Below are positions 44,829 to 53,662 of a stretch of 62,986 bases of DNA, piece after piece (position 1 is the first letter of the stretch; the number at the start of each line of letters is the position of its first letter). The position numbers and the translations under genes were made by a program. This stretch comes from Ligaoa zhengdingensis (GTDB lineage Bacteria > Bacillota > Clostridia > Oscillospirales > Ruminococcaceae), in assembly GCF_014384885.1 (NCBI RefSeq), contig NZ_JACRST010000015.1, positions 1 through 62,986 of the forward strand, in the 5' to 3' direction. The notes below the pieces were generated by a model that had not been told where the DNA came from, made no database searches, and worked only from the letters and a program-made list of their open reading frames with translations.

Positions 44829-45184
44829 CGCGTCCCCTCCTCGTCCTCGGGGTGGGCGCGCCGCAGAATACCCCACATATAAAACGGCTGATCGCCCACC
44901 CGCATCATTTCACAGACCGAGACGATAAACCACTCGCCGCAGTCCAGCACCAGGTCGCCCACCGCAAGGGAGGCGCCCGCCCCCTCGGGGGACCCGATAT
45001 AGAGGAAGGCGTTCTGGTCGCGGTAGCCGAGCGTCGAATATTTGTCGTCGAGATATTGCCGGTTTTCGTGGTTGAACGGCGCGATGTAGGCGGCGCACAG
45101 GTGGCGCTCGGTTCCCTTGCGCAGCGTTACAGTGCGCCCATAGCGCCCCAACAGCTCCAAAAAGGTCCGGTATAGATCCCTCAT
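44825..45184 (-). CDS. Head-tail joining (neck) protein
   Basis: 119 residues. A beta-barrel-like pattern of short phage neck proteins: YGRTVTLRKGTERHLCAAYIAPF, FLYIGSPEGAGASLAVGDLVLDCGEWFIVSVCEMM. Position between connector and tail terminator supports the assignment. Confidence 0.62.
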   Translation of the reverse strand: MRDLYRTFLELLGRYGRTVTLRKGTERHLCAAYIAPFNHENRQYLDDKYSTLGYRDQNAFLYIGSPEGAGASLAVGDLVLDCGEWFIVSVCEMMRVGDQPFYMWGILRRAHPEDEEGTR

Positions 45185-45546
45185 ACCGCCTCCACCTGCA
45201 CCAGGAACGCCCCGTCCGCCCGCAGCAGCGGCGCGATTGCAGCCATCAGCTCATCGCGCGCGTTCCGTGCGTCCAAAAGGCTGATTTTCGCCCCGCCGCT
45301 GATCGACAGGTCGCCCAGCTTGAAACTGCCGTCCGCCGACTGGGGCAGCGCCGCGTATTGGCAGAGCAGGAGGCTCGCCGCCGCGGTGCACAGCTCGCGC
45401 GCGTGTTCTGCCTCGTCCACATCGGGGCGCAGGCGGGAGCGCAGATGCGCCGCGCACAGGCGCGCCATCGGCGCAAAGCCCTGGCAGTCGGATGCGGAAA
45501 GTCCGGTAAGGTCGGCAAACTGGCGCAAAATCTCAGAAATTTTCAT
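45181..45546 (-). CDS. Head-tail connector-like protein
   Basis: 121 residues, mostly helical, ending with LLRADGAFLVQVEAV. First gene after the capsid; size and position fit gp6-like connectors that sit beneath the portal. Sequence similarity alone is weak. Confidence 0.55.
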   Translation of the reverse strand: MKISEILRQFADLTGLSASDCQGFAPMARLCAAHLRSRLRPDVDEAEHARELCTAAASLLLCQYAALPQSADGSFKLGDLSISGGAKISLLDARNARDELMAAIAPLLRADGAFLVQVEAV

Positions 45547-45566
45547 CCATTGGCCCCCTTTTTGGT

Positions 45567-45602
45567 GGGCCGGACGGAGAGCCTTCTCCGCCCGGCCGGC
45601 CC
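45567..45602 (-). promoter_or_regulatory. Hairpin after the capsid gene
   Basis: GGGCCGG / CCGGCCC stem enclosing an inner CGGAGA/TCTCCG stem, without a strong T-run. It may reduce read-through into the tail genes so that capsid protein is made in excess. Confidence 0.45.
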
Positions 45603-45614
45603 GCTGTTATAAAA

Positions 45615-46625
45615 TTAGGATTGGGTGGTCTTGATCTTGAGCACCTTGACCGCGTCGGGGAAGATTTTTCCGAAGCCTGCAATCGAGGTCACGGCCGCGC
45701 GTTCCAGCTGGGTGTTGATCAGCTTGTCGTAATCCACCTGCACACCGCCGGCGGTCACCATCTCCAAAGCGAAGCGTTTGTCCAGCGCGATCAGCTTGTC
45801 GTCCGCCACGCAGGAGGTCTTGATGATCTTCGCGCCCAGCGGGGTGATGAGCTTGCCGGTGCCGTGGAAGGCGAGGCCCGCAGCCGCATCCTGCATCTCG
45901 GTGAGGGAGAGCAGCTTCTGCACCATAGCAGGGCTTGCGATCAGGGTGTTCATCTCGTAGGCGCTGTCGAACTGGCTCCACAAATTGATCAGGTCGCTGT
46001 AGGCGACGGTGGACGCGGTGGCGGTGTCGATCGGAGTGACGTCTGCCAGCAGCTCGGTCACCGCGTCGCCCAGCTGCGCGCGGGCGATGTATGCGTCGAT
46101 CTGACGCAGCGCCACGGTGAACAGGTCGAGACGCTGGAACTTGACCGCTTCATAGGAAGCGGAGAGCAGGCGTCCGCGCTTTTGCAGGGTCACCAGATCC
46201 TCCTTGAGGGAGATGGTAGTCTCCGGGATCGCGCTGCCCTCGGCCACCACCGGCGCGGTCTGGCTGGCCGATGCGAAGTCCACTACGATCGAGCGGTAGT
46301 CCGGCGCGTTGATGTCGGTGCGCACGGCGATAATCTCATCGATCAGCTGCGCGTCGTTCATCCCCTGCGCCACCGCGCGGGATACGTACTCGGGGAACAG
46401 GCAGCTGCTGTCCGAGGTGGAGAAAAATTTCTGGATGCTGTCCGACTGCGGGCCGCTCACATGGATGTCGAAGCGCTTGAGCTGGCGCTGGTAGGCGTCC
46501 AACCCGGCCAGCTCGGTGCCGGCGTAGTCGGCCGACGGATCGAGCCGTTCCAGCTCGCGGGTAAACGAACTGCCGCCCACCTGGTACATCGATTTGTCGA
46601 GGGTGATCGATTTGGTCAAAGACAT
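45615..46625 (-). CDS. Major capsid protein (HK97 fold)
   Basis: 336 residues. Acidic/helical N-terminal arm, then VRTDINAPDYRSIVVDFASASQTAPVVAEGSAIPETTISLKED (E-loop/P-domain type sequence), KRGRLLSASYEAVKFQRLDLF, and a C-terminal A-domain IASPAMVQKLLSLTEMQ, GAKIIKTSCV. Ribosome binding site AAGGAGGAA 6 bases upstream is the strongest in the operon. Confidence 0.88.
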   Translation of the reverse strand: MSLTKSITLDKSMYQVGGSSFTRELERLDPSADYAGTELAGLDAYQRQLKRFDIHVSGPQSDSIQKFFSTSDSSCLFPEYVSRAVAQGMNDAQLIDEIIAVRTDINAPDYRSIVVDFASASQTAPVVAEGSAIPETTISLKEDLVTLQKRGRLLSASYEAVKFQRLDLFTVALRQIDAYIARAQLGDAVTELLADVTPIDTATASTVAYSDLINLWSQFDSAYEMNTLIASPAMVQKLLSLTEMQDAAAGLAFHGTGKLITPLGAKIIKTSCVADDKLIALDKRFALEMVTAGGVQVDYDKLINTQLERAAVTSIAGFGKIFPDAVKVLKIKTTQS

Positions 46626-46641
46626 AGAGAGTTCCTCCTTG

Positions 46642-47634
46642 TTAAATTAAAAATTGTGCGTTGTCCGCGGGTTGGGATGCTTCCTGGCTGCCCGCGAGCT
46701 GCACCTGGGGCACATAGCGGTGTTCACCGGCCGCTGCAAAGGTTTTTTTGAGCGCGCGCAGCTCCTCCGGGTTGAGCTTGTCGGCGATCGCTGAGACCGT
46801 CTTGACATCGATGCCACTGCCGGACAGCGCGGCCGCGCGCAGCACCTCCTTCTTGAGCTGTGCAAGGTAGCTCTCCCCGGCCTTGGCGAGCGTTTGCAGC
46901 CGCTCCAGCTCGCCCGCCAGCGCTGCCGCGTCGCCCGGCGTCAGGGCTTCGCCTGCCTGGGCCGCCTTCAGGCGGCCCAGCAGGCCGTCCGCATCCGGGC
47001 GGACGGCCCCGCCGGGCGCGAGCAGCGCCTTGGTCACGCCGGCGGCGGGCTGGGCGGGCACCGCGACAAAGCTCCATTCGTAGGCGTCGGTGGGCCGCTC
47101 GAGGATGCGGTGGCAGACAGCCCCGTTGTAGGTTTTGCCCACCTTGTGTTCGCAGGGGCGCTCCTTCACGTTTCTGCCGCAGATCGAGCAGACCACGGCC
47201 TCCACCGCGCAGCCCACGCTCACTTCCTTTTTGATGCCGGCGTCGATCTCGAGGATCAGGTCGGCGTTTTTGTCGCTGCGCACCATGTAGGCGCGCGCGG
47301 TCAGAAAGTGGTACTCCTCGCCCCCCTGGGTTTTGCGCAGCGGGTCCTTCTCCACCGCGGTGGAAAAGATGCGCGCGGTCTGGTTCTGACCCTTTGGGTT
47401 GTGGTCGAAGATGCCGGTTTTCCCCAAAAACAGCCGGCGCAGCTTATGCAGCGCATCAATTGAAAAGCGCTCGCCGTCGCGGTCCACCTCGTTGTCGCAC
47501 AGGATCAGCGGGAAGACGTAAACCTCGTCGGCGCTGAGCTCCCGGCGGGTGTAGCGGTTGATTTTTTGCAGGTCCTCCTCGGTAGCCCCGGCCGATTCAA
47601 ACCCCTTGTAGATCATGGCCTGTTTGGTCGTCAT
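46642..47634 (-). CDS. Prohead protease/scaffold-like protein
   Basis: 330 residues from ATG 47634, overlapping the portal stop by 4 bases. The N-terminal two-thirds have features of phage prohead protease-like proteins (NEVDRDGERFSIDALHKL, GKTGIFDHNP, GIKKEVSVGCAVEA, YEWSFVAVPAQPAAGV). An unusual Cys/His cluster CSICGRNVKERPCEHK probably binds zinc. The C-terminal third is Ala/Leu/Glu-rich helical (about 215-290), as in scaffolding domains. Catalytic Ser/His are not certain by eye, so it may be scaffold only. Confidence 0.72.
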   Translation of the reverse strand: MTTKQAMIYKGFESAGATEEDLQKINRYTRRELSADEVYVFPLILCDNEVDRDGERFSIDALHKLRRLFLGKTGIFDHNPKGQNQTARIFSTAVEKDPLRKTQGGEEYHFLTARAYMVRSDKNADLILEIDAGIKKEVSVGCAVEAVVCSICGRNVKERPCEHKVGKTYNGAVCHRILERPTDAYEWSFVAVPAQPAAGVTKALLAPGGAVRPDADGLLGRLKAAQAGEALTPGDAAALAGELERLQTLAKAGESYLAQLKKEVLRAAALSGSGIDVKTVSAIADKLNPEELRALKKTFAAAGEHRYVPQVQLAGSQEASQPADNAQFLI

Positions 47635-48779
47635 TCGGTTGCCTCCTGTTCTTTTGCGGCCTGCGCCAGCAGCAGCTGCGCCTGGGCGGTCTCCAGCTCG
47701 TCCTGGAGATTGATCATATCCCATTCCACCGTCACGTCGGCCGCAATGCCCTCCAGCGCGAGAAACACGCCGCAGATTTTCTGGATTACCGGCGTGAGCA
47801 CGCGGCGGTAGGCCTCCAGCTCGCTGGTCAGGATATCCGCCTGCTGCTTGCTCATCCGCTCGGTGGTGCTCCAGGAGAGCCCCAGCAGGAAGGGCGGCAA
47901 GCCCAACTTGGCCACCATCTGCTGCAGCATCTGCTCCACGGGCACCTTGGTGTCGATCACCTGGTTGTCCGCGCCGATCACCTTGATGTCCACGTCGCCC
48001 ACCGCGACGAAGTCCTTGACACGCCCCTTGGCGGAGGCGGACATCGCTTCGCCCCACTCCTGCGCGATGTTCTGCGCGATCTCCCGCGCGCTTGCAGCGT
48101 CCACCGCGTTGTCACCCGGGCGGTAGGTGACGGCGAAACGCACATTGCCCACCCGGTCGAAGTTTTTGCCGATACATTCGTAGATGCGCATCAAAATGTC
48201 CCCGATCATCGGCAGGCCGCGCAGCAGCGAACGCCCGCGCAGCTCGCCCGCCTCGGGGCCCAGTGCGCTGTAAAGAATCAGTCCCGGCTGGGCGATCGGG
48301 CTGACGGTCAGCCCATCTCGCCGGAAAAATTCCGCCTGCACCGGGCTGTTGGGCGCAGCAACCTCCAGGGCAGAAAGCGGGCTGTTGTAGAGCGCAAAGA
48401 TGCCGTCCTGCTCCTCGTTGAGCACGATCTCTCCCGCAGCGCCGCCGTAGGTGAGCAGGTCGTCGAGGTAGCAGGACAGAAATGCGTCCAGGCCGGTTTG
48501 CACCCCGCCCACCGGGACGCCCGCCGCAAAGCGGCGCAGCTGATCCTGTGCGTCGGGGTCGGTGCAGTCCAGCCGGAACCCGCCCACCAGCCGCACGATC
48601 TTCTGGATCGCTGCGTCCACAAGCGGCACGCTTTCCCGCAGCCGTTCATACAGGCGGTGTTCCGCTGTCAGCAGGGCCTGCCGGTGGGACGGGCTGTCCC
48701 ATCCGAGGTTCCGCGGGGCTGTCTGCACACAGGCCGCGCCCGGCGGCCTGCCGCCCGACAGCCTTTGCAAAAATCCCAA
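47631..48779 (-). CDS. Phage portal protein
   Basis: 382 residues. Helical and strand pattern of HK97/Mu-type portals: VPLVDAAIQKIVRLVGGFRLDC, LDAFLSCYLDDLLTYGGAAGEIVLNE, YNSPLSALEV, RGRSLLRGLPMIGDILMRIYECIGKNFDRVG, and KLGLPPFLLGLSWSTTERMSKQQADIL. It forms the dodecameric gate for DNA. Confidence 0.9.
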   Translation of the reverse strand: MGFLQRLSGGRPPGAACVQTAPRNLGWDSPSHRQALLTAEHRLYERLRESVPLVDAAIQKIVRLVGGFRLDCTDPDAQDQLRRFAAGVPVGGVQTGLDAFLSCYLDDLLTYGGAAGEIVLNEEQDGIFALYNSPLSALEVAAPNSPVQAEFFRRDGLTVSPIAQPGLILYSALGPEAGELRGRSLLRGLPMIGDILMRIYECIGKNFDRVGNVRFAVTYRPGDNAVDAASAREIAQNIAQEWGEAMSASAKGRVKDFVAVGDVDIKVIGADNQVIDTKVPVEQMLQQMVAKLGLPPFLLGLSWSTTERMSKQQADILTSELEAYRRVLTPVIQKICGVFLALEGIAADVTVEWDMINLQDELETAQAQLLLAQAAKEQEATE

Positions 48780-48795
48780 GGAATCATCCCTCCAA

Positions 48796-50070
48796 TCATT
48801 CTTTCTCCCCCGCAGCTTTCCGGCCGGCGGCGAGCGCGAAGAACCCGCCCCCCGCCTCCCGCAGCGCGGTCATCACGAAGTAACGCATGTCGTCCATGGC
48901 GTGGTCGTGCTCTTTTTTGGGGCAGTCCCGCCCGGCTCCCTCGTCCCAGCGGTAGAGGGAAAACTCCCGCAGGATGTCGGGGCATTGTGAAGAAAAGAGC
49001 AGCTTGCCCTCCCGCAGCAGGTCGCCCACCCGCCGGATGCCGGTGGCCACATCGTTGATTGCCGGAATGCACCGGAACCGCTCGTGCCGCCGCACACATT
49101 GGATAAAGCTGGCTGCCGAGGGGTCGACGATCACCGCCGTCACCGGCAGGCCGCCCGCCAGCTCCTCGAGCGCCGCGTAATACTCTTCGTCGGTGCGCTG
49201 TACCCCGGCCGCGCGGGAATCGTGGTAATATTCCCGCAGGCGGTACCACACGCCGCCGCAGAGTCCCCAGAGCCCCATCGACATGGGGTTGACCGTGCCG
49301 TAGTCGCAGGAGATATAATATTGTTCGCACGCCGAAGGGAGGGTGCGCGCCACATGGCGGTCCTCGCGGAACATCGGGTAGACCAGCCCTTGGGCAGCCA
49401 CCCAGCGCCCCAGCACGAACCGCTCGTAGAACGCACCCGAATACATCCCCTCGTACCGTCGCCGGATGGCGGGGGAGAGGGAGGGGTTGTCCCGCATGGT
49501 GAAATGCAGGTAGAGCGCGTTTTTCTGCTGCGCCTTCTGAATCCATTCGGTGTGGAACCAGTGAAAGGGATGCTCCGGATTGCAGTTGAACCAAAAGCGG
49601 GAACCGGGGACTGAGCAGCGCGCGATCGCCTGCTCCACAAAGGAGCGGGGCATCAGCGCCACCTCGTCGAGCAGCACCCCGGCCAGCGTCACACCCTGAA
49701 TCAGCGCAGCGGACCCCTCGTCCTTGCCGCCGAACAGGTAGTAGCGGTTTTCCCGCCCGCCAAAGCGGATGTCGATGCGGTTTTGCGAGAGCCTGTCGCG
49801 GCAATCGAAGCCCAAATCCCGGAGATTTTGCAGCAACGGAACAACCAGGTTGCGCCGCACTGATGTCACCGTCTTGCCACAGATGGCAAAGGCCATGCCG
49901 TCAAAACAGGCCATGCTCCACGCTGCAAAGCCCAGCGACATGCACAGGGTCTTGCCGCTGCGGATCGCGCCGTCGCAGATGATCGCGTCCCGCCCCGCGT
50001 GGGGGCTGCCCGGGCACCACCAGTTGATGGCGGTGCGCTGCTTGCGCGAAAAGGCGTAGAACTCAGTCAT
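48796..50070 (-). CDS. Phage terminase large subunit
   Basis: 424 residues from ATG 50070, overlapping the small-subunit stop by 8 bases. ATPase: Walker A DGAIRSGKTLCMS (about 34-46), Walker B AGVLLDEVAL, coupling motif WFNCNPEHPFHWFH. Nuclease: aspartates in YYISCDYGTVNPMSMGLW, VTAVIVDPSAASFI and EHDHAMDDMRYFV. Both ATPase and RNase H-like nuclease motifs are present, so the packaging motor appears intact. Confidence 0.95.
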   Translation of the reverse strand: MTEFYAFSRKQRTAINWWCPGSPHAGRDAIICDGAIRSGKTLCMSLGFAAWSMACFDGMAFAICGKTVTSVRRNLVVPLLQNLRDLGFDCRDRLSQNRIDIRFGGRENRYYLFGGKDEGSAALIQGVTLAGVLLDEVALMPRSFVEQAIARCSVPGSRFWFNCNPEHPFHWFHTEWIQKAQQKNALYLHFTMRDNPSLSPAIRRRYEGMYSGAFYERFVLGRWVAAQGLVYPMFREDRHVARTLPSACEQYYISCDYGTVNPMSMGLWGLCGGVWYRLREYYHDSRAAGVQRTDEEYYAALEELAGGLPVTAVIVDPSAASFIQCVRRHERFRCIPAINDVATGIRRVGDLLREGKLLFSSQCPDILREFSLYRWDEGAGRDCPKKEHDHAMDDMRYFVMTALREAGGGFFALAAGRKAAGEKE

Positions 50071-50569
50071 CGCGTCCGCCGTCTTCCGCCGGCTGCTCCA
50101 CGCTGCCCAGCAGCGCGCGGTAGAAGGGCAGGGCCGTTCCGGCCGTCGTTTCCGGCCGGTCCAGGGCGGCGAGCGCCTCCAGCGCCTTGATGCGGTCAAA
50201 AAATTTGACCTCCACGCCGTTTTTGCCACGCCGCAGCTCGGCCACCTGAAACAGGTCCAGGCCCTCCAGCGCCTGCGGGCCGGGGTCCTCCTCCCAGAAG
50301 AGCAGTTTGGCCGCGTCGGCCGCGCTGCCAAACGCGAGCCGGTGGAGCCCGGCCCGCACCTGCGAGGCGAGGTCGCGCCCCTCCTCCTCGCGGGCGAGCG
50401 CCGCGAGCTGCGCGCTAATCTCCGGCCGGGCCAGCAGCGCGCGGCCGGCGCGCGCCGCCCGGTCGGCCGGATACCCAGCGGCGAGGGCCGCTTCGCGCGG
50501 ATTTTGCAGGGAATGATAGTGGATACAGAACGCCAGTTCCTTTTGGTTGAGTGCCTGTTTCAATCGCAT
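50063..50569 (-). CDS. Phage terminase small subunit
   Basis: 168 residues from ATG 50569 (AAAGGGAGG 5 bases upstream). N-terminal helix-turn-helix typical of the family: KELAFCIHYHSLQNPREAALAAGYP, followed by LLARPEISAQLAALAREEE. The C-terminal half is Leu/Ala/Glu-rich. First gene of the phage-like operon; its promoter must lie in 50570-50784, where no clear motif was seen. Confidence 0.85.
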   Translation of the reverse strand: MRLKQALNQKELAFCIHYHSLQNPREAALAAGYPADRAARAGRALLARPEISAQLAALAREEEGRDLASQVRAGLHRLAFGSAADAAKLLFWEEDPGPQALEGLDLFQVAELRRGKNGVEVKFFDRIKALEALAALDRPETTAGTALPFYRALLGSVEQPAEDGGRDD

Positions 50570-50784
50570 AAGCCTCCCTTTCAAATCGAAGGGGACAACC
50601 CCGCCCCGATGGGGTAAAACGGCGCAAAAACTACACAAAAGCGCAAAAATTCCGCGAAAATCCAAACCTTCCTATTGTGCAATCAGAAGTGAACGGGTAT
50701 AATAATCGGGGATGTTTTGGCAAATTCCGTTTGACGGGGCGCCAAAGCGGAAATACTGCAAGAAAGGGAGCGCGTCTTAACAGA

Positions 50785-51300
50785 ATGCCTACCTTAAACC
50801 TTGTGCTCGTCGAACCTCAGATCCCGCAGAACACCGGCAACATTGCGCGCACCTGCGCAGCGACCGGCGCGCGGCTGCATCTGGTGGGCCCGATGGGCTT
50901 TACCATCGATGATAAAAAGCTCAAACGGGCGGGGCTGGACTACTGGCACCTGCTCGACATTACCTATTACGAAAATACCGAGGACTTTTTCCGGAGGAAC
51001 GCGGGCGGGGAGTTTTTTTATTTCACCACCAAGGGGCGGCGGATCCACAGCGAAGTGGCCTTCCCGCACAACGCCTACCTGGTGTTCGGCCGGGAGGACG
51101 CGGGCCTGCCCGAGCCGCTGCTCTTCGACCATCCCGACCGCTGCGTGCGCCTGCCGATGATCACCCAGGCGCGCAGCCTCAACCTGTCCAATACCGTGGC
51201 GGTGGCCGCCTACGAGGCGCTGCGCCAATGGGGCTATCCCGAACTTTCCTCGGCGGGTCAGCTCACCAAATATAAATGGGAGGATAAACAGCTTGGATAA
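50785..51300 (+). CDS. trmL: tRNA (cytidine(34)-2'-O)-methyltransferase
   Basis: Methylates the 2'-O of the wobble base of tRNA-Leu. 171 residues from ATG 50785. SPOUT/TrmD-type knot: LNLVLVEPQIPQNTGNIARTCAATG at the start, LVFGREDAGLPEPLL and the C-terminal VRLPMITQARSLNLSNTVAVAAYEALRQWG, which forms the SAM-binding knot. Overlaps the degV-family start by 8 bases. Confidence 0.95.
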   Translation: MPTLNLVLVEPQIPQNTGNIARTCAATGARLHLVGPMGFTIDDKKLKRAGLDYWHLLDITYYENTEDFFRRNAGGEFFYFTTKGRRIHSEVAFPHNAYLVFGREDAGLPEPLLFDHPDRCVRLPMITQARSLNLSNTVAVAAYEALRQWGYPELSSAGQLTKYKWEDKQLG

Positions 51301-52174
51301 AATCAAATTTTTGACCGATTCCGCCTGCGACCTGCCGGAGGAACTGGCGCGCGAATACGATATCGCCGTTTTGCCCATCCCCATCGCGGTGGATGGCGTG
51401 GGCTACCACGAGCGGGTGGATTTCACCGCGCAGGAGTTTTACAAAATCCTGCTGGACGCCAAGACCATTCCGGTGACCAGCCATATCACCCACATCGCGT
51501 TTGCCGACCAATACCGCGCGGCGTTTGAACAGGGGTATACCCATGTGGTGGTCACCACAATCAACTCCAAGGGCTCCAATATGTTCGAGGCCGCCAACAT
51601 GGCCAAAACCCTGTTCTACGACGACTGCCCCGAGGCCAGCGGCAAGCTGGAGGTGGTCGTGATCGACTCCAAGACCTACACCATCCCCTACGGCCTGGCG
51701 CAGGTGGAGGCCGCCAAGCTCGCGCGGGCGGGCAAGCCGTGCACTGAGGTGGTGGAATTCCTCTACGACTTCTTCGACCGGCTGGAGATCTACTTCGGCG
51801 TGTATTCCCTCGAGTTTGCCAAAAAGTCCGGCCGCATCAGCTGCGCCGCCGCCTTTGTGGGGGATGTCCTGGGCCTGCGGCCGATCCTTTCGATCATCGA
51901 TGGGGAGATGAAGATCGTCGACAAGGTGCGCGGCGACAAAAATGTGGTTCCCAGGCTGGTTGATTTTGCCTGCCGCGATCGTAAGGGCGATTCCCCCTAT
52001 CTGTGCATCCGCGCGCTGACCGACGAGGTGGGCGAGCAGGCGGCCGCCCTGATGGAGGAGCGAACCGGGCAAAAGCCGGTGGGGCTTTACTATGCGGGCG
52101 CGTGCATCACCATCAATGCAGGCCCGCGTCTGGCGGCTGTGGCGGTGCTCGGGGAAAAAAGAACCAAAAAATAG
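51293..52174 (+). CDS. DegV family fatty-acid-binding protein
   Basis: 293 residues. DegV signatures: ITDSACDLPEELAREYDI-like start (FLTDSACDLP), the TSHIT loop (VTSHITHIAF), VVVIDSKTYTIPYGL, and GVYSLEFAKKSGRIS with the lipid-binding serine/arginine region. DegV/FakB proteins bind fatty acids, some for FakA kinase. No fakA lies nearby, so use in phospholipid synthesis is not shown. Confidence 0.9.
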   Translation: MDKIKFLTDSACDLPEELAREYDIAVLPIPIAVDGVGYHERVDFTAQEFYKILLDAKTIPVTSHITHIAFADQYRAAFEQGYTHVVVTTINSKGSNMFEAANMAKTLFYDDCPEASGKLEVVVIDSKTYTIPYGLAQVEAAKLARAGKPCTEVVEFLYDFFDRLEIYFGVYSLEFAKKSGRISCAAAFVGDVLGLRPILSIIDGEMKIVDKVRGDKNVVPRLVDFACRDRKGDSPYLCIRALTDEVGEQAAALMEERTGQKPVGLYYAGACITINAGPRLAAVAVLGEKRTKK

Positions 52175-52207
52175 CGCTAAAAATCGGCTTTTTGTCAAAC
52201 TGTACAG

Positions 52208-52236
52208 TTGCAAATCTGCGGGGTATCAGCTACAAT
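52208..52236 (+). promoter_or_regulatory. Promoter of the pgk-tpiA-gpmI operon
   Basis: TTGCAA, 17-base spacer, TACAAT. Predicts a leader of about 75 bases before the pgk ATG. Confidence 0.6.
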
Positions 52237-52317
52237 AAGGATGGATTTGTGATACGTTTAACAATGCCTGGCATCAGGCGGAAAATAGAATTTTTGAATA
52301 CAGGAAGGAAGAACGAT

Positions 52318-53535
52318 ATGACAGCTCTCAACAAGAAGACCGTCGATGATATCAACGTCGCCGGCAAAAAGGTTTTGGTGCGCTGCGACTTCAACGTCCC
52401 TCTGAAAAACGGCGTGATTACCGATGAAAACCGCATCGTGGCGGCGCTGCCCACCATCAAAAAACTGATCGCGGACGGCGGCAAGGTCATCCTCTGCTCC
52501 CACCTGGGCAAGCCCAAGGGCGAGCCGAAGCCCGAGCTTTCGTTGGCCCCTGTCGCTGCGCGTCTCTCCGAGCTGCTGGGCCAAGAGGTCGTCTTTGCAG
52601 CTGACGACAATGTGGTGGGCGAGAACGCCAAGAAAGCGGTCGCCGCGATGAAGGACGGCGACGTGGTGCTGCTGCAAAACACCCGTTACCGTGCGGAGGA
52701 GACCAAGAACGGCGAGGCGTTCAGCAAGGAGCTGGCTGAGCTGTGCGACGGACAGGTGTTCGTCAACGACGCGTTCGGCGCTGCGCACCGCGCGCACTGC
52801 TCCACCGTGGGCGTGGCTTCCTTTGTAAAAGAGGCGGCCGTCGGCTACCTGATGGGTAAGGAGCTCAAATATCTGGGTAACGCAGTCAACGATCCGGCCC
52901 GTCCGTTCGTCACCATCCTGGGCGGCGCGAAGGTCGCGGATAAGCTCAACGTCATCGAAAACCTGCTGAGCAAGGCCGACACCCTCATCATCGGCGGCGG
53001 CATGGCGTACACCTTCCTGGCGGCCAAGGGCTACGGCGTGGGCACCTCCCTGCTGGACAACGAGAAGATCGACTACTGCAAGGAGATGCTGAAGAAGGCG
53101 GACGAGAAGGGCGTCAAGATCCTGCTGCCCATCGACTGCACCATCGCCAAATCCTTCCCCGATCCGATCGATGCGGAGATCGAGGTCAAGGTGGTCGATG
53201 CGGATAAGATCCCGGACGATTACATGGGTCTGGATATCGGCACCAAGACGGCCGAGCTGTTTGCCAACGAAGTGAAATCCGCCAAGACGGTTGTGTGGAA
53301 CGGCCCCATGGGCGTATTCGAGAACCCGATCCTTGCGAAGGGCACCATCGCGGTGGCCAAGTCGCTGGCTGAGACCGACGCCATCACCATCATCGGCGGC
53401 GGCGATTCCGCGGCTGCGGTCAACACCTTGGGCTTCGGCGACAAGATGACCCACATCTCCACCGGCGGCGGCGCCTCCCTGGAGTTCCTCGAGGGCAAGG
53501 AGCTGCCGGGCATCGCCTGCGTGAACGACCGCTGA
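52318..53535 (+). CDS. pgk: Phosphoglycerate kinase
   Basis: Converts 1,3-bisphosphoglycerate and ADP to 3-phosphoglycerate and ATP. 405 residues from ATG 52318 (GGAAGGAAG 7 bases upstream). N-terminal VLVRCDFNVPLKNGVITDENRI, CSHLGKPKGEPKPELSL, then FVNDAFGAAHRAHCST, ILGGAKVADKLNVIENLL and the C-terminal nucleotide loop IIGGGDSAAAVNTLGF, THISTGGGASLEFLEG. First gene of a glycolytic run with tpiA and gpmI. Confidence 0.98.
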   Translation: MTALNKKTVDDINVAGKKVLVRCDFNVPLKNGVITDENRIVAALPTIKKLIADGGKVILCSHLGKPKGEPKPELSLAPVAARLSELLGQEVVFAADDNVVGENAKKAVAAMKDGDVVLLQNTRYRAEETKNGEAFSKELAELCDGQVFVNDAFGAAHRAHCSTVGVASFVKEAAVGYLMGKELKYLGNAVNDPARPFVTILGGAKVADKLNVIENLLSKADTLIIGGGMAYTFLAAKGYGVGTSLLDNEKIDYCKEMLKKADEKGVKILLPIDCTIAKSFPDPIDAEIEVKVVDADKIPDDYMGLDIGTKTAELFANEVKSAKTVVWNGPMGVFENPILAKGTIAVAKSLAETDAITIIGGGDSAAAVNTLGFGDKMTHISTGGGASLEFLEGKELPGIACVNDR

Positions 53536-53576
53536 ATCCGGTTGCAGCGCGGCCCTGCCTTTTGAACATGAGTGAG

Positions 53577-53628
53577 AACGGGCGGCTGCCCGTCTGACGA
53601 CAGGGCGCGGGCAGATCACCGCGCCCTG
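53577..53628 (+). promoter_or_regulatory. Two hairpins between pgk and tpiA
   Basis: ACGGGC-GGCT-GCCCGT (about 53579-53594) and CAGGGCGCGG / CCGCGCCCTG (53601-53628). No T-run, so likely mRNA processing or stabilising elements rather than terminators. Confidence 0.45.
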
Positions 53629-53662
53629 TTCCATTGAAAAACAACAAAGGAGAAGACTTGTT

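Larger units (their letters stand above)
38320..50569 (-). mobile_element. Compact phage-derived head-tail island (contractile type)
   Basis: Seventeen minus-strand genes, mostly with 4-base overlaps, run terminase small-large, portal, protease/scaffold, capsid, two connectors, tail terminator-like, sheath, tube, two short unknowns, baseplate hub, spike, XkdS, baseplate J, XkdU, fibre. No integrase, repressor, replication, holin/endolysin or tape-measure gene is found, and no flanking att repeat was recognised by eye. Base composition resembles the host neighbours. It is therefore more likely a resident, domesticated module (gene-transfer agent or defective particle) than a recent prophage. 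Confidence 0.8.

Noticed and set aside
38250..50785. att sites for the phage-like island
   Set aside because: No direct repeat of useful length was seen at the two edges, and no tRNA lies next to either edge.
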